Source of the DNA: Oxalobacteraceae bacterium UBA6704
Lineage (GTDB): Bacteria; Pseudomonadota; Gammaproteobacteria; Burkholderiales; Burkholderiaceae_D
Length of the DNA: 64,000 nt
Assembly: GCA_002454505.1 (NCBI GenBank)
Contig: DKJA01000197.1
Span: 53,359-117,358 of the forward strand
Direction: 5' to 3'
In this document: positions 1 through 8,704 of the stretch, one piece after another
Position numbering within the stretch: the stretch's first letter is position 1
Layout: each line of letters starts with the position of its first letter
The notes under the pieces: model-generated
Told to the model about the DNA's origin: nothing
What the model saw: only the letters and a program-made list of their open reading frames with translations
Databases searched by the model: none
Translations under genes and position numbers: made by a program

Positions 1-44
1 AAAACAGGGACAGGCACCATTTTTTCTGGCTGCCATCGTTTTGA

Positions 45-63
45 AATAGGAATGATTCGCATT
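45..63. promoter_or_regulatory. Candidate Fur box upstream of the DUF4198 gene
   Basis: The 19 bases AATAGGAATGATTCGCATT match the classical palindromic Fur box AATGAGAATGATTCTCATT at 16 positions. The site lies about 80 bp before the DUF4198 start at 146, a normal promoter position. DUF4198 genes often accompany iron or metal uptake genes, which fits. No binding evidence exists; this is a visual match. Confidence 0.45.
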
Positions 64-145
64 AAAATCCGGCGTCCGGATGTTGGCGCGACGCATTTTT
101 CATGCGCGCCACCGCCATTTCATAACAACCTGAATCGAGATAACC

Positions 146-859
146 ATGAAAAAACTGCTGCTCTCCCTCGCCGTCCTGGCTGCACCTGCTGTCCACGCTC
201 ACCACGTCTGGCTGGAACAGGATGGCAAGACGGTCCGGCTGCAGTTTGGCGAGTTCGGCCTGAACCAGCGCGAGACGACGCCGGGCCTGCTGGACAAGTT
301 CGGCGCGCCGTCGGCCACGCTGATCGGCACTTCAGGCGAGCGCGCACTGACGCTGGACAAGACCGCGAAAGGCTTCGTGCTCTCGGGCGCGCCGGCTGCC
401 GGCGAATCGATCGTTGCCGAGGATGGCAACTACCCCACGTGGGAATCGACGAAGGATGGCAAGGTGAGCACCCACGTGTGGGCGCCGGCAGCGCGTCTCG
501 TCACCAGCTTCGCCGCCCAGCAGCCGAAGCTGACGTTCGACATCGTCCCGACCGGCAAGGCCGGCCAGTTCAAAGTGTTCTACAAGGGTCAGCCGCAACC
601 GAAGATCGCGGTGAACGCTACCGTGCCGAGCGGCTGGTCGAAGGAAGCGACCACCGATGCGCAGGGCGAGGTGCACTTCGACCTGCCATGGAAGAGCGTG
701 TACGTGCTGGAAGCGAAGTACACCGACAAGACGGGCGGCGAGCGCGCCGGCACGCCCTACGCGTCGGCCAGCTACGTGACGTCGCTGACCGTGAACCAGA
801 CCATGGGTTTGGCCCCGCTGCCTGCCGCGCCGGTGCTGGCACCGGGCGCGGAGCACTAA
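146..859 (+). CDS. DUF4198 family periplasmic protein
   Basis: A 237-residue exported protein. The start MKKLLLSLAVLAAPAVHAHH gives a clean Sec signal peptide cleaved after about residue 18 and leaves His-His at the mature N terminus, as is common in DUF4198 (NikM-like) proteins. The remainder looks like two beta-rich domains: an N-terminal one with HHVWLE, and a C-terminal Ig-like part from about residue 120 with the TDAQGEVHFDLPW segment typical of the family. The family is associated with metal (nickel or iron) uptake loci, but its biochemical role is unsettled. A candidate Fur box lies upstream, suggesting iron control. The gene ends 7 bp from the convergent PEP-CTERM gene. Confidence 0.8.
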   Translation: MKKLLLSLAVLAAPAVHAHHVWLEQDGKTVRLQFGEFGLNQRETTPGLLDKFGAPSATLIGTSGERALTLDKTAKGFVLSGAPAAGESIVAEDGNYPTWESTKDGKVSTHVWAPAARLVTSFAAQQPKLTFDIVPTGKAGQFKVFYKGQPQPKIAVNATVPSGWSKEATTDAQGEVHFDLPWKSVYVLEAKYTDKTGGERAGTPYASASYVTSLTVNQTMGLAPLPAAPVLAPGAEH

Positions 860-866
860 AACAAGG

Positions 867-1601
867 TCAAGCCTGCGCCGTCGCGCGGCCGCGGCGGCGT
901 GCCACCAGGCCCATCAGGCCGAGACCACCCAGCACCAGCGCGGTGGTCGACGGTTCCGGGACGGCATTCGCCACCGACACGCCGTCGAGCAGCAGGAACG
1001 GCGGCGCGCCGGGCGAATTGGTCTTGGCCAGGAACGACAGCACTTCGCTGGCGCTGGTGGCCGTGAAATTCATGCTGGCGGTTTTCCAGCCGCTGAAGCC
1101 GCTGTCGGCGATGCTCAGCATGCCCGAATTCTGCTTGGTCTTGCCGATGCCGACCTCCCAGTAATTATTCGTGTTGGCACCGTCGTAACCCGTCTGCTGG
1201 GCCAGCGCATAGTAGAACTTCACCGTGTAGATGCCGCCGATCGCCAGGCCGCTGATCGTTTGCGACAGCGTGCCCGGGTGGTACAGCGCATCGGAAGCGA
1301 AGAAATTGCCGCCGTCCGGCGAAGCGGTGTAGCCGTTTTTCTGGCCTTTCAACCACAGCGCCGACGCGCTCGTGGCGGCAAGCTTGCTGTCCAACACGAA
1401 GTTGTAGCCGCCGTCGTTGCCGTCGCTGCTGAGCCAGCCGTTCAGCGTGGTGAGACCCGTGGTGCCGGCCGTCGCCGACAATTTCTTGTTGTTGCCGCTG
1501 GTGGTCGATTCGAAGCTGCCGTTCAGCAGGATCGGCGTGGCGTGGGCGGCGCCGCAGGCGGCGAGGACAGCGAGGGACAGCAGGGCAGACTTGATGCGCA
1601 T
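867..1601 (-). CDS. PEP-CTERM sorting domain protein
   Basis: A 244-residue secreted protein. ATG at 1601 is preceded by GGAG and begins a signal peptide (MRIKSALLSLAVLAACGAAHA). The longer open frame upstream has no signal peptide and is not used. The body is a beta-rich, Asn/Gly/Ser-rich domain of the kind found in PEP-CTERM extracellular proteins. The C terminus carries the tripartite sorting signal: VPEPST, a hydrophobic helix (ALVLGGLGLMGLVA) and an RRRGR basic tail. Such proteins are processed by an exosortase, usually in exopolysaccharide-producing bacteria. No exosortase gene is in this window. Confidence 0.88.
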   Translation of the reverse strand: MRIKSALLSLAVLAACGAAHATPILLNGSFESTTSGNNKKLSATAGTTGLTTLNGWLSSDGNDGGYNFVLDSKLAATSASALWLKGQKNGYTASPDGGNFFASDALYHPGTLSQTISGLAIGGIYTVKFYYALAQQTGYDGANTNNYWEVGIGKTKQNSGMLSIADSGFSGWKTASMNFTATSASEVLSFLAKTNSPGAPPFLLLDGVSVANAVPEPSTTALVLGGLGLMGLVARRRGRATAQA

Positions 1602-1772
1602 GACGCATGCTCCAGTAGTGACAGGGGTGGATGGACGTAACTGCCGGCGATGTTTGGGCCGACGACAGCTCGACGATGTTCCGTCTGTCGAACTGGAAGA
1701 CATGCGCTTTTGTTGATACAGACCAAAAGTTATTGCATGAACGAAGTCTAACAGAAAATCACGCGCAAACAG

Positions 1773-1801
1773 TATCCGATCAACAACATCGGATATTTTT
1801 T
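1773..1801 (+). terminator. Hairpin followed by a T-run
   Basis: Arms TATCCGAT and ATCGGATA with a 7-nt loop, followed by TTTTT on the plus strand. It sits between the PEP-CTERM gene and the 3' end of the FAD monooxygenase, both on the minus strand, so its T-run points the wrong way for the monooxygenase transcript. It may still stop leftward transcription weakly, or terminate an antisense transcript. Confidence 0.35.
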
Positions 1802-1812
1802 GGAAACAATCC

Positions 1813-3345
1813 TCAAGCGCCAACCGGGAACCAGCGTGCCACCGCTTCGCGAGCACCGGCGTTATCCCCCGTTTCGTCGGTGGCCCATGCCACGATGCCA
1901 TCGGGCCGGACCAGCGCGGCGCCGATGCCCAACCGGTCTGCGACAGTGGCCGACACATAGTTCACGTGCCCGTTCGCCAGGGCGGCGAGCGCGGCATCCG
2001 CCCCGAAATCCAGCAGCAGCCCGCGGCCGTCGCGCAGCACGGTACCGACGGTCCGGCCGTCTTCCAGCACAAAATCGGGAACGCTGCGCCCCACCAGCGG
2101 ATGCGTACCGCCCAGGTCATAGCGTAGGTTCACGCCCCACACCCTGCCGGCGAAATAGGTGGCGCCATCGCGCGTGTCCATCACGTCGCGGACGATCGCC
2201 TGCAGCGCGCGCGCCTGCGGACCCGGGCGCATGATCGCCACCTGCGCGCGCGACCAGCCCAGCACCCGCGCGCCGACCGGGTGGCGCTCCGCGTGGTAGG
2301 TATCCAGCAGCCCCGGTGGTGCTTCGCCGCGGACCATCGCCGCCAGCTTCCAGCCCAGGTTCATCGCATCGCCCAGGCCCAGGTTCAGGCCCTGCCCGCC
2401 CAGCGGCGAATGGATATGGGCGGCATCGCCGGCCAGCAGCACGCGCCCGTTGCGATAGGCCGTCGCCTGGCGCGCACGGTCGGTCCACGTGGTGGCCAGA
2501 TGCAGCGCGTCGATCGTCACGTCGGTGCCGACTATGCGGCGAAGGACCTGCTGCACGTGCCCGCGCGTGGCCGGCTCGCCGCTGTCGTGGAACGCGCCGC
2601 CATCGAAATCCTGCAGCGCCAGGTAGCCCGGCTGGGTCTGGAAATACATGCCGGTTGACGTGACATTGCGGCCGGGCTTCAGCTTCTCCGGATCGGCCAG
2701 GCCGGCCTTGACCGTATAGCCCGTGAACTCCGGCTCGGTGCCGGCGAACTCGAAGCCGCCGGCCTTGCGCACGACACTGCGCGCGCCGTCGCAGCCGACC
2801 AGCCAGCGGGCCTTGAACGATTCGTCGCCGGCAGATACTGTCACGTCATCGTCGGTCTGCCGGAAGCTGGTGATGCGGCTACCGCGCCGTATGGTCACAC
2901 CCAGCGCCAGCGCACGGCGCGCCAGCACCGCCTCCAGTTCCGCCATTTCGGACAGCAGGCTGGCAGGCAGCGCGGACGGCAGGCGGAACGGCCATTGCGC
3001 CGTGTCGATGTCTTCCCGGTGAAACGGGATGCCCGCAAAGTGGCCCGCCTGGGTGCGCGCTTGCGGGGTTGCCGCCGGCGCGAACGGATTCTTCAGGCGC
3101 TTGGGGACTTCCAGTTCGTCCAGCAGGCCGCGGCGGTGCAACGCCTCGATGCTGGGCGAAGACAGGCCACGGATGCCAAAGGGCAGCTGCTTGAGCGGCG
3201 AAACCGCATCGCCGGCCTGCTCCAGAACCAGCACCGCGCAACCGGCCAGCGCCAGCTCGCAGGCGAGGAACAGGCCGACCGGGCCCGCGCCGGCCACGAT
3301 CACATCATGATGGGCAATGCCATCTCGGTTAGTTGCAGAATTCAT
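1813..3345 (-). CDS. FAD-dependent aromatic-ring monooxygenase (PheA/TfdB type)
   Basis: A 510-residue flavoprotein hydroxylase. The Rossmann dinucleotide motif is VAGAGPVGLFLACELALAG near residue 16. The second FAD/NADPH motif is GCDGARSVVRKAGG near residue 185. The third FAD motif is GDAAHIHSPLGGQGLNLGL near residue 290. The C-terminal thioredoxin-like extension of the PheA/TfdB group is present. These enzymes hydroxylate phenols, polyketides or drugs using NAD(P)H and O2; the substrate cannot be told from sequence. ATG at 3345 is preferred over the in-frame GTG at 3351. The AraC regulator lies upstream on the same strand with a 97-bp gap, suggesting regulation or co-transcription. Confidence 0.85.
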   Translation of the reverse strand: MNSATNRDGIAHHDVIVAGAGPVGLFLACELALAGCAVLVLEQAGDAVSPLKQLPFGIRGLSSPSIEALHRRGLLDELEVPKRLKNPFAPAATPQARTQAGHFAGIPFHREDIDTAQWPFRLPSALPASLLSEMAELEAVLARRALALGVTIRRGSRITSFRQTDDDVTVSAGDESFKARWLVGCDGARSVVRKAGGFEFAGTEPEFTGYTVKAGLADPEKLKPGRNVTSTGMYFQTQPGYLALQDFDGGAFHDSGEPATRGHVQQVLRRIVGTDVTIDALHLATTWTDRARQATAYRNGRVLLAGDAAHIHSPLGGQGLNLGLGDAMNLGWKLAAMVRGEAPPGLLDTYHAERHPVGARVLGWSRAQVAIMRPGPQARALQAIVRDVMDTRDGATYFAGRVWGVNLRYDLGGTHPLVGRSVPDFVLEDGRTVGTVLRDGRGLLLDFGADAALAALANGHVNYVSATVADRLGIGAALVRPDGIVAWATDETGDNAGAREAVARWFPVGA

Positions 3346-3442
3346 GGTCACGCCTGAGGGCTGTTATCGAATGTCCGACAACCTTAACGGGACGTGCCGC
3401 GGCAGGCTTGTACAAACCCGCCAGTTTGCGGCAGCGCGGGTG

Positions 3443-4222
3443 TCAGCGCTGCCGCTGCGCGAACGCCGCAGGCGTGGTGCCGCTGTAGCGCCGGAACTCG
3501 CGGCTCAGGTGCGACTGATCGACGTACCCCAGCGCTGGCGCCAGCGCGGCGATGCTGGCGTGCGGCTGCACGAACAGCGCATTGCGCACCTGCTCGAAGC
3601 GCATCAGGTTCGAGACATCCTTGACGGTGTGGCCGGCGAACTGCCGGAACCGGCGTTCCAGCGTGCGCACCGACGCATGCGCGGCCGCGGCCACTGCGCT
3701 GACCGGTATGGCGCCCTGCGCCTCCCGCATCGCCGCACCGGCGCGGGCCAGCACGCCATCGAGTTCGATGCCCGCGTCGACAAAATACCTTGCGAGATGC
3801 GCCTGCGCTTCCTCGATCCGGCCAGCGTCGACGCACTGCGCCAGCGTGGGCTGCAAACGAGCGACGGGATGCTCGAACAGCCGCACGCCGCCCTGCCCGG
3901 CCGTCAGGCCAAGCAGGTCGTACACGGCCCACGGATAGCAGCGGATGCCGAGGATGTCGAGACGCCCGTTCGCATGCAGCGTCACGGGCTGGCCGAGAAG
4001 CCCCATCAGGAATGGCGACGGCAGGCGCTGCACCCGTTCATCGCGAAGAATGCCGCACGCGCCGCCAAAATAAAACACGATCTCCACGCAGCCATCCGGC
4101 AGCACGTCGAACGCCGGCTGCAGCGCGCTGGCCTCGATGCGGTCGAACCAGAAGCACTTGATGGCGCCCCGCAGCGCGGCGGGCGGCTCGAATTCGCGGT
4201 GATGTGGTCGGAGGGGGTGCAT
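3443..4222 (-). CDS. AraC-family transcriptional regulator
   Basis: A 259-residue regulator. The N-terminal half (about 1-140; LPDGCVEIVFYFGG, LHANGRLDILGIRCYPWAVYDLLG) resembles the DUF6597-type sensor domain. The C-terminal half (about 155-255) is a double helix-turn-helix with SVRTLERRFRQFAGHTVKDVSNLMRF and the second-helix signature ALGYVDQSHLSREFRRYSGTTPAAF. No strong ribosome-binding site is visible. It sits just upstream of the monooxygenase gene on the same strand and is its most likely regulator. Confidence 0.85.
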   Translation of the reverse strand: MHPLRPHHREFEPPAALRGAIKCFWFDRIEASALQPAFDVLPDGCVEIVFYFGGACGILRDERVQRLPSPFLMGLLGQPVTLHANGRLDILGIRCYPWAVYDLLGLTAGQGGVRLFEHPVARLQPTLAQCVDAGRIEEAQAHLARYFVDAGIELDGVLARAGAAMREAQGAIPVSAVAAAAHASVRTLERRFRQFAGHTVKDVSNLMRFEQVRNALFVQPHASIAALAPALGYVDQSHLSREFRRYSGTTPAAFAQRQR

Positions 4223-4291
4223 GGTCGGGCAGGACAGATGGCCAGCATGCCGGCATGCGGCTGCCAGCGCTTGTACAAACCCGACAAAATA

Positions 4292-5035
4292 TCACAAGGC
4301 CGCAGCCACTGCCTCCGCATCCTCGCCCGCCGGAATGCGCATCGGTGACGCCGGGTCGGTCACCGCGCGCCACACGGCCTGCGCCACATCCTCCGCCAGC
4401 GTCACCGGCCCACCGCCGCGCACGGCGGCGACCACTTCGTCCAGCAGCGGCTGGTATTCCGCCGGCATGTCGCCCTGCATGCGGTCGCGGGCGTTCTCGC
4501 CGAACTTCGTCGATGGCGAGCGGCCCGGCAGCACCAGCCGCGTGCGGATGCCGAGCGGTGCGACTTCCAGCGCCAGCGATTCGGTGAATGCGTTCACGGC
4601 CGCCTTGCTGGCGGTATAAACGGACAGCAGCGGCAGCGACACCAGCGTAACGGTCGACGTTACATTCACGATCACGCCCGCCCGCCGCGCGCGGAACGCC
4701 GGCAGCACGGCCTGCGTCATGGCGATCGTGCCGAGCGCATTGGTCTCGAATACCGCACGCGCCGTCGCCATCGGGATGCCTTCCAGCGGATACAGCACGC
4801 CGATGCCGGCGTTGTTGACGAGTGCATCGATCGGCCCCGCCGCGGCGATGGCGGCCTGGACGCTGTCGGCATCGGCCACGTCGAGGGCGAGCACGCGCAG
4901 GCGGTCGGACGCCGGCAGGATATCCGCGCGCGGCGTGCGCATCGTGGCGACGACGTTCCAGTCGTTGGCCAGGAAGTGGCGGGCGATCTCGAGGCCGAAG
5001 CCGGACGAGCAGCCGGTGATCAGGACGGTTTTCAT
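4292..5035 (-). CDS. Short-chain dehydrogenase/reductase (SDR)
   Basis: A 247-residue classical SDR. It has the TGCSSGFG coenzyme motif (TGxxxGxG) at about residue 7, NNAG at about 88, and the catalytic Ser...Tyr-x-x-x-Lys as NVTSTVTLVSLPLLSVYTASK. ATG at 5035 follows TGGAG; the much longer upstream open frame is antisense to the next gene and rejected. The substrate is unknown: an alcohol or ketone with NAD(P)H. The gene is divergent from an AraC regulator 99 bp away, a common regulator-target pair. Confidence 0.88.
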   Translation of the reverse strand: MKTVLITGCSSGFGLEIARHFLANDWNVVATMRTPRADILPASDRLRVLALDVADADSVQAAIAAAGPIDALVNNAGIGVLYPLEGIPMATARAVFETNALGTIAMTQAVLPAFRARRAGVIVNVTSTVTLVSLPLLSVYTASKAAVNAFTESLALEVAPLGIRTRLVLPGRSPSTKFGENARDRMQGDMPAEYQPLLDEVVAAVRGGGPVTLAEDVAQAVWRAVTDPASPMRIPAGEDAEAVAAAL

Positions 5036-5134
5036 GTGAACTCCATTCGGTTGGTTGCAGTCCCCACACGATAAGGTAGCCCGGCAAGACGCGCTACAAT
5101 AGCCAGTCCAGATAACTTTCGCGAGAGTCCAGGC

Positions 5135-6049
5135 ATGATCGATCCGTTGGCCGAGGTGGTGGGCCTGCTGCAACCGGGCGTGCGCTATACGAAGATCGTC
5201 GGCGGCGCGGGCCGGTGGGGCGTGCGCCGCGCGGAGACGGGCCAGCCTTCGTATTGCGTCATCCTCGACGGCACCTGCCGCCTGTCCGTCGAAGGTGCCG
5301 AGCCGTTGACGCTGGAACCGGGCGACTTCGTGCTGATCCCGGCCACCAGGGATTTCTGGATGTCGAGCATGCAGGAACCGGCCGCGCACGACTTCGACAA
5401 GCTGCCGGTGTCGCTGCGTCCGGGCGAATTCCGGCTCGGCACGCAGACCGGCGCACCGGACGTGCGCTACATCATCGGCCACTGCGTGTTCGGCTCGCCG
5501 GACGCGGCGCTGCTGGTATCGCTGCTGCCGCGGCTCGTGCACGTGCGCGGCGAACCGCGCCTGGCCACGCTGGTGCAGCTGGTGAACGACGAGTCGCGTG
5601 CACAGCGCCCCGCGCGCGACGTGGTGATGGCGCGCCTGCTCGAAGTGCTGCTGATCGAGGCGCTCCGTTCGACGGTGGGCACGGCCGCCTCGCCGGGCCT
5701 CGTGCGCGGCCTCGCCGATGCGCGCCTCGGCGCCGCCCTGCGCTGCATGCACGAAGCGCCGACGCGCGCGTGGACGGTTGCCGAACTCGCGCAGGAAGCA
5801 GCGCTGTCGCGGTCCGCATTCTTCCAGCGGTTCAGCCGCGCCGTCGGCGTGGCGCCGATGGAGTACCTGCTGGCGTGGCGGATGGCGCTGGCAAAAGACC
5901 TGCTGCGGCGCGGCACATGCAGCATCGCCGAGGTGGCCGAACGGGTCGGCTACAGCTCGGCAAGCACGTTCACGGTGGCGTTCGCGCGGCACAGCGGCGT
6001 GCCGCCGGCGCGGTATGCGCGGGCACAGGAAGCAGTACAACCGGCTTGA
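5135..6049 (+). CDS. AraC-family regulator with cupin sensor domain
   Basis: A 304-residue protein. The N-terminal cupin (about 1-180; YCVILDGTCRLSVEG, LTLEPGDFVLIPA) matches the AraC-binding cupin_6 type. The C-terminal AraC double HTH (about 195-300) carries WTVAELAQEAALSRSAFFQRF and VAERVGYSSASTFTVAFAR. Start ATG with AGG four bases upstream. It is divergently transcribed from the SDR, which it probably regulates. Confidence 0.88.
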   Translation: MIDPLAEVVGLLQPGVRYTKIVGGAGRWGVRRAETGQPSYCVILDGTCRLSVEGAEPLTLEPGDFVLIPATRDFWMSSMQEPAAHDFDKLPVSLRPGEFRLGTQTGAPDVRYIIGHCVFGSPDAALLVSLLPRLVHVRGEPRLATLVQLVNDESRAQRPARDVVMARLLEVLLIEALRSTVGTAASPGLVRGLADARLGAALRCMHEAPTRAWTVAELAQEAALSRSAFFQRFSRAVGVAPMEYLLAWRMALAKDLLRRGTCSIAEVAERVGYSSASTFTVAFARHSGVPPARYARAQEAVQPA

Positions 6050-6130
6050 GAACGGGAATATTTTCGCCGGGCTGTCGAAGTTGGGGTGGCCCGTTCGTCA
6101 TGCAGGATTGCTGCCTGAAAGGAGATGACC

Positions 6131-6472
6131 ATGCCACAGTACCTGATTGCGATCCACCATCCCGACGACTACGACCCGGCCGCCGCCGAAGACGAAGCGA
6201 TGCATCGCGATATCGATGTCCTCAACGAGGAGATGATCGCCGCTGGCGTACGCATCTTCGTGGGCGGCCTGCGCCCGGTACGCGAAGCGTCGTCAGTGCG
6301 TCTTCAGCCTGGCGGTGCCGTGGCAATCACCGATGGGCCGTATCTGGAAACCAAGGAACACATCGGCGGCTTCTGGGTGCTGGAAGCGGAGAACCTGGAC
6401 GAGGCGCTGACATGGGGGCGCAAGGCTGCAGTGGCGTGCCGCGCGCCGGTCGAGGTGCGGCCGTTTTACTGA
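6131..6472 (+). CDS. YciI-like (YCII-related) small protein
   Basis: A 113-residue ferredoxin-like-fold protein of the DGPF/YCII type: PQYLIAIHH at the start, VFVGGLRP-like core, and the diagnostic DGPYLETKEHIGGFWVLE. Family members often accompany ECF sigma factors, but none is adjacent here. Two ATGs are available; the second, at 6131, is favoured because GGAG at 6121-6124 is correctly spaced for it and abuts the first. Function is unknown. Confidence 0.82.
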   Translation: MPQYLIAIHHPDDYDPAAAEDEAMHRDIDVLNEEMIAAGVRIFVGGLRPVREASSVRLQPGGAVAITDGPYLETKEHIGGFWVLEAENLDEALTWGRKAAVACRAPVEVRPFY

Positions 6473-6554
6473 GCGCGGGCGCGGCAGGAGGCAGCGTTCC
6501 GTCAGGCGATGAAAACGCTGGAAGGCACGTCGAAGCGTTTGGACAGGGCCCGCC

Positions 6555-7931
6555 TCAAAACGCCACCACCACCCGCGTCCCCCGCCCCGCCGGCCCCGTC
6601 CCGATAGCCAGCCTCGCCCCATGCCGGGCAGCGATCTCGAAGGCGATCGGCAGCCCCAGCCCGCAGCCGCCGGCCACGTCGCTGTTGCTGCCGCGGTAGA
6701 AGCGCTCCAGCACGAGTCCACGTTCCTGCTCCGGAATGCCGGGGCCATCGTCATCGACTGCCAGCCACACCGGGTTATCGTGCAAGGTCAGCGTCACCGT
6801 GCCGCCGGCGGCGCCGTAGCGGATCGCGTTGTCGATCAGGTTCCCCATCAGCTCGGACAACAGCGCCGGCTCGCCGGCGATCGTCACGCCCTCTTCCGGC
6901 CCTTCGTAACCGAGGTCGATCTCCTTCAACAGGGCCGCGTCGGCCCACCGCTCCACTTCCTGCCGCGCCAGCGCGGCCAGGTCGACGGGCAGTTGCCGCA
7001 GGTGCCGGCTGGTCTGCCGCTCGGAGCGCATCAGCGTCAGCAGCTGTTCCGTCACGTGATGCAGGCGGCCCACCGCGCGGTGCACGTCGCCCAGCGCTTC
7101 GTCGTGCCGCACCGGATCGCGTTCGCGCAGCACGCGCTGGGTCTGCACCTGCAGCGTGGCCAGCGGTGTGCGCAGCTGGTGCGCGGCGTTAGAGATGAAG
7201 CGCTTCTGCAGCGCCTGCTCTTCGCTCAGTTTCAGGATGAGCCGGTTGATGGCCGCGGTCAGCGGTTCGATTTCGACGGGCATGCGCTCCGTATCGGCGA
7301 TCGGTACGAGGCTGTCCGCATCGTAGTTGCCCAGGCTGGCCGCGATGCTGTCGACCTTCTTGAGATTGCGCGTGACGGCCAGCCAGATGAACGCACCGGC
7401 CAGCACCAGCACCGCCGTCTGCAGCGGCGCCCACTGCGCGAAGATGGTACCGGCCATCATGTCGCGCTTCTGCATGGTTTCGGCGACGAGAATGCGAACA
7501 GTATCGTCAACGCCTTTCGGCGCGGCCTGCTCCAGCGCGACGACGCGCACCTGCTGCCCGTTGACCGTTGCATCGTAGTACTGCGGCTCGTTCGGCTCCA
7601 GCGCCCGCGGCGGCAAGGGCAGTGCCGCATTGCTCAACAAGTTCCCCCGCCGTGCCGACGATGCCTGCCAGTAGATGCTGTCCACGCGGTCCCATTCCAG
7701 CATCTCGATGGCCGCGGCGGGCAGCGCAAGCGACACATGGCCGTCGCGCACCTTGACCTGCGCGGCCAGCGTCATCGCCGAATCCAGCAGCCAGCGGTCG
7801 TGCACCACATAGCCCACCTGGCGGGCGATGAACATGCCGCCCGCCGCACCCAAAGCGAGCACCACGAGCAAAGGGCCGGACAAATGCAGCAGCAGCTGCC
7901 GCCGCAGGCTGGGCCGAGTCGTGTCAGGCAT
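6555..7931 (-). CDS. Sensor histidine kinase, TctE/QseC-like
   Basis: A 458-residue membrane kinase. TM1 spans about residues 14-36 and TM2 about 168-190, with a periplasmic sensor (2CSK_N-like) between them. The H-box is SNAAHQLRTPLATLQVQTQR near 245-265, the N-box LMGNLIDNAIRYG, G1 DDDGPGIP and G2 GCGLGLPIAFEIAARHG; all catalytic boxes are intact. The start overlaps the stop of the response regulator, so the pair is one operon. Adjacency to a divergent RND efflux operon suggests it senses a periplasmic metal or organic compound. Confidence 0.87.
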   Translation of the reverse strand: MPDTTRPSLRRQLLLHLSGPLLVVLALGAAGGMFIARQVGYVVHDRWLLDSAMTLAAQVKVRDGHVSLALPAAAIEMLEWDRVDSIYWQASSARRGNLLSNAALPLPPRALEPNEPQYYDATVNGQQVRVVALEQAAPKGVDDTVRILVAETMQKRDMMAGTIFAQWAPLQTAVLVLAGAFIWLAVTRNLKKVDSIAASLGNYDADSLVPIADTERMPVEIEPLTAAINRLILKLSEEQALQKRFISNAAHQLRTPLATLQVQTQRVLRERDPVRHDEALGDVHRAVGRLHHVTEQLLTLMRSERQTSRHLRQLPVDLAALARQEVERWADAALLKEIDLGYEGPEEGVTIAGEPALLSELMGNLIDNAIRYGAAGGTVTLTLHDNPVWLAVDDDGPGIPEQERGLVLERFYRGSNSDVAGGCGLGLPIAFEIAARHGARLAIGTGPAGRGTRVVVAF

Positions 7932-8601
7932 AAGCACCGCCTTCGAGCCGGTAGCCCAGGCCCCGCAAGGCGCGGATCACCACCTGCGACTGCGCTTCCG
8001 CGAGCTTGCGACGCAAGCGGCTGATGAAGACCTCGATCATCGCCGGATTCTTCTCGTCGGCGTGATCGTAGATGGCGTCGGCGAACTGGGATTTGCTGAC
8101 GACGCGGCCCGGCCGGCGCAGCAGCAGGCCAAGCACCGTCGCTTCCGCCGCGGTGAGCGCGAGTTCGCGGCCATGCACGCTGGCCTGCCGCGTGGCCGGC
8201 TCGAAGGCGATGTCGCCGAACGTCACGCTCGATTCCACCGGCAGGCCGCGGCGCAGCAAGGCGCGGATGCGCGCTTCCAGCTCGGGCAAGGCAAACGGCT
8301 TGGCCAGGTAATCGTCGCCGCCGGCGTCCAGGCCGGACACGCGGTCGTCCAGGTCGAAGCGCGCGGTCAGGATCAGCACGGGCGCCAGCATGCCGGCCTT
8401 GCGCAGGCGGCGCAGCACTTCGAGGCCGTCCAGGTCGGGCAGGCCGAGGTCGAGGATCACCAGGTCGTACGTGGTGTCCTGGCAGGCGGCGATCGCCGCG
8501 TGGCCGTCCGGCGCCACATCCGTCGCATAGCCCGACTGGGCCAGCGAGCTGCTCAGGCCATGGGCGAGTTCGCGGTCGTCTTCGACGAGCAAAAGGGGCA
8601 T
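7924..8601 (-). CDS. OmpR-family response regulator (TctD/QseB-like)
   Basis: A 225-residue regulator. The receiver domain (1-115) has the acidic pair VEDD, the phosphorylated Asp in DLVILDLGLPDLDGLEV and the conserved Lys in DDYLAKPFALPELEARI. The winged-helix DNA-binding domain (about 125-220) ends in VFISRLRRKLAEA and RGLGYRLEG. ATG at 8601 begins at the receiver domain; longer upstream frames add a non-homologous leader. An 11-bp-phased direct repeat lies just upstream and could be its own box. Confidence 0.9.
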   Translation of the reverse strand: MPLLLVEDDRELAHGLSSSLAQSGYATDVAPDGHAAIAACQDTTYDLVILDLGLPDLDGLEVLRRLRKAGMLAPVLILTARFDLDDRVSGLDAGGDDYLAKPFALPELEARIRALLRRGLPVESSVTFGDIAFEPATRQASVHGRELALTAAEATVLGLLLRRPGRVVSKSQFADAIYDHADEKNPAMIEVFISRLRRKLAEAQSQVVIRALRGLGYRLEGGAYA

Positions 8602-8615
8602 GGTGGGGTCCGGGA

Positions 8616-8635
8616 AGGCAAGGTTCAGGCAAGGT
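8616..8635. promoter_or_regulatory. 11-bp-phased direct repeat, possible response-regulator box
   Basis: AGGCAAGGT occurs at 8616-8624 and again at 8627-8635, a direct repeat with 11-bp period. OmpR/PhoB-family regulators bind exactly such tandem half-sites. It lies in the region between the response regulator and the divergent efflux operon. No binding data; inference from spacing. Confidence 0.4.
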
Positions 8636-8704
8636 AGCGTCAGTACGATCCTCGTTGCAACGCTGGCAAGACGCCGCGGATGGTAAGGAAGATCGGAAAA
8701 TCGC

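Noticed and set aside
5036..6040. Upstream extension of the SDR gene to 582 codons
   Set aside because: The extension is antisense to the AraC regulator, and a good ribosome-binding site precedes the ATG at 5035 where SDR homology begins.
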